From Chromatiales bacterium (GTDB lineage: Bacteria > Pseudomonadota > Gammaproteobacteria > SZUA-152), in contig JALTPW010000641.1 of assembly GCA_026999335.1 (NCBI GenBank), positions 1 to 9,641 of the forward strand: DNA of 9,641 nucleotides. The letters run 5' to 3'. Both the position numbers and the translations under genes were made by a program. Below are positions 7,301-9,641 of the stretch, piece after piece. Each line of letters begins with the position of its first letter. Positions within the stretch are counted from its first letter, which is position 1. Under the pieces are notes generated by a model. That model made no database searches. It worked only from the letters and a program-made list of their open reading frames with translations, and was not told the DNA's origin.

Positions 7301-8247
7301 TGGAAAGTCAGGAATTGAAGGGGTTGCTGCAGATCCCGCGTAATAATGTGCACCGGCCGCTGGTGGCGGAGCTGGAGTATTGCCGGCTCGATTCCCTCAA
7401 TTTTACGGCCGACCCTGAGACGACGATGGATCCCCGCAGCCTGCCGCCGTTGAAGGTGCGCGTCGGTGACCTGCGCTACAAGCAACGTCGCTTTGGCGGG
7501 TTGCAGCTGGAAACGGTGCCAGTGCACAATGGCCTGAAAATCAAACAACTGTTGTTGACCCCTAGGAAGACGCGCCTGAGCGCCAGTGGCGGCTGGTTTG
7601 TCCGGGGAAGTGGCGAGCAGTACTCAAAATTTGATATTCAGGTGGAGAGTGAAAATGTCGAAAGGACTCTGAAAGCCTTCGGTTATCTGGACAGCATTCG
7701 CGGCGGCGAGGGAACGGTAGAGTTGTCGCTGCAGTGGCCGGGTTCACCGGTGCTGCCGGATGAGAATATGGAGCTGGTGCGTGGCCGTGCGAGCATGGAT
7801 TTGCGCAAGGGACAGCTGTTGGACGTGGATCCGGGGGCGGGCCGCCTGTTCGGCCTGTTGAGCCTGCAGACCCTGCCGCGGCGCTTGTTGCTGGATTTCG
7901 CCGATGTGTTCCGTGAGGGCTTCCGTTTTGACCGTATTCGAGGTGATTTCCTCATTGAGGATGGGGACGCCTATACCAGCAATCTCTATATGATTGGGCC
8001 GGCGGCGCGGGTGGATATCACCGGGCGCACGGGCCTGGTGGCGAAGGACTACGACCAGTTGGTGACGGTGACGCCAAAGGTTTCAGAAACGCTGCCGCTG
8101 ATAGGTGCATTGGCGCTCACACCACAGATAGGTGCGGCGATTCTTTTTGTACAAAAAATCATGGAGCCACAAATCAACAAAGCCACACAGACACAGTACA
8201 ACATCACGGGTCCCTGGGCGTCGCCAAACGTTGTCAAACTGCAATAG
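4345..8247 (+). CDS. yhdP: AsmA-like phospholipid transport protein YhdP
   Basis: This is a 1300-residue member of the YhdP family (TIGR02099; DUF3971 plus AsmA-like C-terminus); E. coli YhdP has 1266. In E. coli, YhdP, TamB and YdbH are partly redundant bridge-like proteins that carry phospholipids from the inner to the outer membrane. The GTG start at 4345 gives a single N-terminal membrane anchor (about residues 16-38). It is followed by VNIDTLDAEWQGLEPSLVL, the typical opening of the AsmA-like beta-rich periplasmic part. Most of the rest is amphipathic beta-strand repeats, expected to form a long hydrophobic groove. The conserved C-terminus is present: DGDAYTSNLYMIGPAARVDI near 1206-1225, then KDYDQLVTVTP, LPLIGAL and the final WASPNVVKLQ. 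A Gln-rich patch (GQQVEQQPVQQLLQTLQG) lies near residues 398-415. It sits 27 bases after rng with only a weak Shine-Dalgarno sequence, so it is probably read from the rng transcript. Confidence 0.95.
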   Translation: MNTLLSILRYTWVTTWYAIAASVVLLAVLFSGMRLLLPYAVDYRGEIQNELSRYIGQPVNIDTLDAEWQGLEPSLVLKNVTLLDAGGEMAVLQLQKIRLGLDWLASLALREVVFSGITLVGLDLTLTKFVDGHVALQGLMDRGGNQDLGALTGWLFSQGELRIEDSNLTWIDQRLANSPKLQLADVNILLRNDGQQHWLDVSLTLPEYAGESLSLSAEMQGDPLAPAKGRKTRLYVEGKAVNFAGFLPELQISGIETGVESADFQLWMDWRNGEIQKVRGTAELKAITLAGGQGAGRVRHFVDRLAGQIDWQKKADGWRFDGDNIVFIRGDDFWLPSRVSLSFQQAGSPEVPSEEAVAVLPAQLDLAVSFLRLDRLSELLPFFPSVLSADEAVAESGQQVEQQPVQQLLQTLQGINPRGEIHDLRATWQTGDDTRLRSYARFENLISNAWNSMPPVSDAAGQLWLRDSAGQVLIERAVLAVKLPDLFRDPLPLDYLSGQIAWRTGADGWQLMARNLRAGNPDIATRVTLDLQKTLDHPSPFISLVGRFADADGSRVSRYLPVGILGKDTVDWLDYAIKGGHVSTGGVILHGRLADFPYDTGNGHFEVRFQVRDAQLDYAQAWPVLSDIGAEVLFRGRAMEIHAERGRIFQSDIRWAKVAIEDMQAEPVVVTVRGDIAGPTQEKLDYLIQSPPLRQKFGQYLDILRAEGNSLLSLDMALPIQKMEDSRVSGTLRLDDNALFVPPLGEVLSHARGTLHFSSDGLQAKAISADLLGQPVVMDILRTANGQTRFHATGRFDAVDLSRRYLPQVSDLLQGGSEWDVSLDVPMNGHSSTQQAVVLKVKSSMLGVAARLPSPLKKGEDDLLPLKLQVSFPPAQEPVLRLAYGGFLSGIFKFGEGGPMGLHRGELRFSTDAAVLPEQPGLRVVGWLDTFSLDDWGSILGPGDGKGAAWLLSTDLAVREAEVYGQKLHNLKLKVVAEEWYWQVQVESQELKGLLQIPRNNVHRPLVAELEYCRLDSLNFTADPETTMDPRSLPPLKVRVGDLRYKQRRFGGLQLETVPVHNGLKIKQLLLTPRKTRLSASGGWFVRGSGEQYSKFDIQVESENVERTLKAFGYLDSIRGGEGTVELSLQWPGSPVLPDENMELVRGRASMDLRKGQLLDVDPGAGRLFGLLSLQTLPRRLLLDFADVFREGFRFDRIRGDFLIEDGDAYTSNLYMIGPAARVDITGRTGLVAKDYDQLVTVTPKVSETLPLIGALALTPQIGAAILFVQKIMEPQINKATQTQYNITGPWASPNVVKLQ

Positions 8248-8320
8248 CTCAGGTGTAAAATAAGCCTGATGTTTGGCGACGAATTAATGAAAAAGTTGAT
8301 TTTTTACTGTCTTTCCGGGG

Positions 8321-8329
8321 TGTTATGCT
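8321..8329 (+). promoter_or_regulatory. Possible extended -10 promoter of nit
   Basis: TGTTATGCT fits an extended -10 (TGN followed by TATGCT, four of six matches to TATAAT). It lies about 50 bases before the nit start in an otherwise AT-rich 133-base gap. A good -35 at normal spacing is missing (TTGATT at 8296 is 22 bases away), which is tolerated by extended -10 promoters. Inference only. Confidence 0.3.
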
Positions 8330-8370
8330 CCATTGATTACCTCATCCGCCGGGATGGAGGCACTAAAAAC

Positions 8371-8375
8371 AGGAA
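8371..8375 (+). promoter_or_regulatory. Ribosome binding site of nit
   Basis: AGGAA lies 5 bases before the ATG at 8381. This decides the start in favour of 8381 over an in-frame ATG at 8333, which would add 16 residues with no similarity to the family. Confidence 0.6.
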
Positions 8376-8380
8376 ATTCT

Positions 8381-9205
8381 ATGAGTAAAATGGCGGCAAT
8401 CCAGATGGCCTCCGGGCCCAACCTCAATGCAAACCTTATCGAGGCAACACGGCTGATTACCATGGCCGCAGATGCCGGCGCAGAGTTGGTGGTGTTGCCG
8501 GAAAACTTCGCCATCATGGGGCTGTCGGAGTTCGACAAGGTAAAAATCCGTGAGGCCGACGGCCAGGGTGCGATTCAGGATTTTCTCAATGAACAGGCCG
8601 CCAAGCACGGTGTATGGCTGGTAGGGGGCACCATCCCGCTGGCTGCACATGATGCCGACAAGGTACGCAGTGCCTGCCTGTTGATCGACGCTCAGGGCCA
8701 GCGCGTGGCTCGCTATGACAAGATTCATCTGTTCGACGTCGCGCTGCCGGACACTGGCGAGCGCTATGTGGAGTCGGAGACTATTGAAGAAGGTGATCAG
8801 GTGGTGGTGGTCGATACCCCTTTCGGTCGTTTGGGGCTGGCTATCTGCTATGACCTGCGTTTTCCGGAGTTGTTTCGGCAGATGGCAGGTCAGGGTGTTG
8901 AGCTTATTGCTATTCCGGCAGCCTTTACCGCCATCACCGGCGCGGCTCACTGGGAGCCTCTGGTGCGTGCGCGGGCTATCGAGAACCTTTGTTATGTCAT
9001 TGCCGCAGGGCAGGGTGGTTATCACGTCAACGGCCACGAAACCTATGGCGACAGCATGATTGTCGACCCGTGGGGGCGGGTGCTGGATCGCCTGCCCAGT
9101 GGTTCCGGTTTCGTGTTGGCCGAGTTGGATATGGGCAACCTGGAGTCCACCCGGCGCAATTTCCCGGTGCTGGAACACCGTCGCATGCAGTGCGCGGCGA
9201 CCTGA
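8381..9205 (+). CDS. Nitrilase-superfamily amidohydrolase (Nit type, probable deaminated glutathione amidase)
   Basis: A 274-residue carbon-nitrogen hydrolase. The catalytic triad is intact: Glu41 in LVVLPENF, Lys114 in ARYDKIHLFD, and the nucleophile Cys156 in LAICYDLRFPELF. The start at 8381 gives KMAAIQMASGPNLNANL, the usual first strand of the family. Sequence and neighbourhood (rng, yhdP) match the bacterial Nit1/YbeM group. Members of that group hydrolyse deaminated glutathione, a side product of transaminases, so metabolite repair is the likely role. The exact substrate cannot be read from sequence; omega-amidase activity on alpha-ketoglutaramate is an alternative. C-terminal motifs include GQGGYHVNGHETYGDSMIVD and PWGRVLDRL. 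The protein has no signal peptide and is cytoplasmic. A 133-base gap separates it from yhdP, and it may have its own promoter. tldD, which follows nit in Pseudomonas, is not seen downstream. Confidence 0.93.
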   Translation: MSKMAAIQMASGPNLNANLIEATRLITMAADAGAELVVLPENFAIMGLSEFDKVKIREADGQGAIQDFLNEQAAKHGVWLVGGTIPLAAHDADKVRSACLLIDAQGQRVARYDKIHLFDVALPDTGERYVESETIEEGDQVVVVDTPFGRLGLAICYDLRFPELFRQMAGQGVELIAIPAAFTAITGAAHWEPLVRARAIENLCYVIAAGQGGYHVNGHETYGDSMIVDPWGRVLDRLPSGSGFVLAELDMGNLESTRRNFPVLEHRRMQCAAT

Positions 9206-9331
9206 GCGCGACATCTATCGTCGTCGGGTTTTAATCTTCATCGATCTGGGCGCAGGAAATCGAGCCGCGACCCAAAGCAGGCGCTCTCGGGAGAGAGTAG
9301 GATGCGATAGCTTTTATTTTCCATTAACTTG
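9206..9331. other. Gene-free stretch after nit
   Basis: No convincing reading frame and no strong terminator. The best hairpin is a short CTCT-CGGG-AGAG at about 9283-9294 without a T tract. This leads into the hairpin cluster that fills the rest of the window. Confidence 0.4.
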
Positions 9332-9379
9332 GTCAAAACCAGCGTCTTTAGACGGTGACTTTGATGTTCATGTTTTGAC
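9332..9379. repeat. Inverted repeat with a nested palindrome
   Basis: GTCAAAAC at 9332-9339 and GTTTTGAC at 9372-9379 form a perfect 8-bp inverted repeat. Near its left arm lies a tight hairpin, CGTCT-TT-AGACG, at 9343-9354. The hairpin core CTTTAG is shared with the hairpin at 9442-9461. No gene is nearby on this side. Confidence 0.5.
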
Positions 9380-9395
9380 GCATGCGCGCTGATGA

Positions 9396-9430
9396 CGGTG
9401 CGAGGTTGATGATTTTAGCCATCAGCACCG
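9396..9430. repeat. Bulged hairpin
   Basis: CGGTGC (9396-9401) and TGATG (9407-9411) pair with CATCA (9420-9424) and GCACCG (9425-9430). This gives an 11-bp stem with a 5-base bulge on the left and an 8-base loop. No T tract follows, so it is not a typical terminator. Confidence 0.45.
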
Positions 9431-9441
9431 AATGTGCTAAC

Positions 9442-9461
9442 CCACCTACTTTAGTAGGTGG
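9442..9461. repeat. Perfect hairpin with CTTTAG core
   Basis: CCACCTACT at 9442-9450 and AGTAGGTGG at 9453-9461 are perfect complements with a 2-base gap, read as an 8-bp stem with a TTTA loop. No T-run follows. The form is like subterminal hairpins of IS200/IS605-type elements or REP sequences. Confidence 0.55.
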
Positions 9462-9496
9462 TAGTTTAGTCCGCAAGAAACAGTCTCTCAGTCGCC

Positions 9497-9524
9497 CGTT
9501 ATTCCCGCGTAGGTGGGAATGACG
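9497..9524. repeat. ATTCCC-N8-GGGAAT palindromic repeat
   Basis: CGTTATTCCCGC and GTGGGAATGACG form a 12-bp stem with two G-T type pairs around a GTAG loop. The core at 9501-9520 is ATTCCC, eight bases, GGGAAT. It has the same layout as the neisserial dRS3 repeat and as a palindrome scattered through many proteobacterial genomes. Confidence 0.65.
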
Positions 9525-9601
9525 GTATTTTTGCCCTTGAGTCAGTGCCATCCTGGTCTGTCCCTACTTACTCTCGGACTCAACTGTGGGAACCTTAGCA
9601 A

Positions 9602-9632
9602 GTAGCCTGGGTTGAGCCTGCGAAACCCGGGG
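9602..9632 (+). repeat. REP (repetitive extragenic palindrome) with GTAG head
   Basis: GTAG (9602-9605) precedes a hairpin made by CCTGGGTT (9606-9613) and AACCCGGG (9624-9631), with one T-G pair and the loop GAGCCTGCGA. A GTAG tetranucleotide 5' of an imperfect hairpin of the form GGGTTGAGC-GCGAAACCC is characteristic of REPs mobilised by REP-associated tyrosine transposases. No such transposase gene is in the window. Confidence 0.65.
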
Positions 9633-9641
9633 AAGATAGTA

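Noticed and set aside
8248..8275. CAGG/CCTG hairpin after yhdP as a terminator
   Set aside because: The stem is only four base pairs with a long loop and no T tract.
8363..9214. 283-codon minus-strand frame opposite nit
   Set aside because: It is an exact shadow of a nitrilase gene with an intact catalytic triad; the antisense product has no recognisable domain.
9348..9551. 67-codon minus-strand frame after nit
   Set aside because: It runs straight through three hairpins (9396-9430, 9442-9461 and 9497-9524), which explains its sequence; no ribosome binding site or family.

Overview
The window looks like chromosomal DNA of a gammaproteobacterium. It carries the conserved run rsfS - rlmH - maf - rng - yhdP - nit, all on the plus strand. 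The RlmH C-terminus is very close to the E. coli form, and the large AsmA-like protein YhdP is typical of gamma- and betaproteobacteria. The exact order cannot be fixed from the sequence. The genes are moderately GC-rich, with a GTG start on maf and on yhdP.

Layout. Positions 1-206 hold the end of a small hydrophobic ORF that may continue off the left edge. Positions 211-466 hold the C-terminal end of a minus-strand ISL3-family transposase with one terminal inverted repeat, broken by a single-base frameshift. Positions 467-1110 contain no intact gene: there is a degenerate, frameshifted coding-like stretch, an abutting C9/A8 homopolymer run and short open frames I do not recognise. Positions 1111-2610 hold rsfS, rlmH and maf, separated by 15 and 6 bases, so they are probably one transcript. 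Positions 2611-2862 hold a roughly 210-base imperfect palindromic repeat element. Positions 2863-8247 hold rng and yhdP, 27 bases apart. nit follows at 8381-9205 with its own possible promoter. The right end (9206-9641) has no credible gene but holds a dense series of hairpins, including an ATTCCC-N8-GGGAAT palindrome and a GTAG-headed REP.

How the genes relate. Most of the row is housekeeping: ribosome silencing (RsfS), 23S rRNA pseudouridine methylation (RlmH), removal of non-canonical or modified nucleotides (Maf), 16S rRNA and mRNA processing (RNase G), phospholipid traffic to the outer membrane (YhdP) and metabolite repair (Nit). This grouping recurs in many proteobacteria. nadD, which usually lies just upstream of rsfS, is not in the window; mobile-element debris lies there instead. 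tldD, which often follows nit, is not seen before the right edge.

I found no convincing new multi-gene system. The points most worth a second look are an apparent 18-codon in-frame insertion in maf flanked by a short imperfect repeat, the palindromic element between maf and rng, and the hairpin cluster at the right end, which may derive from IS200/IS605-type or REP elements.
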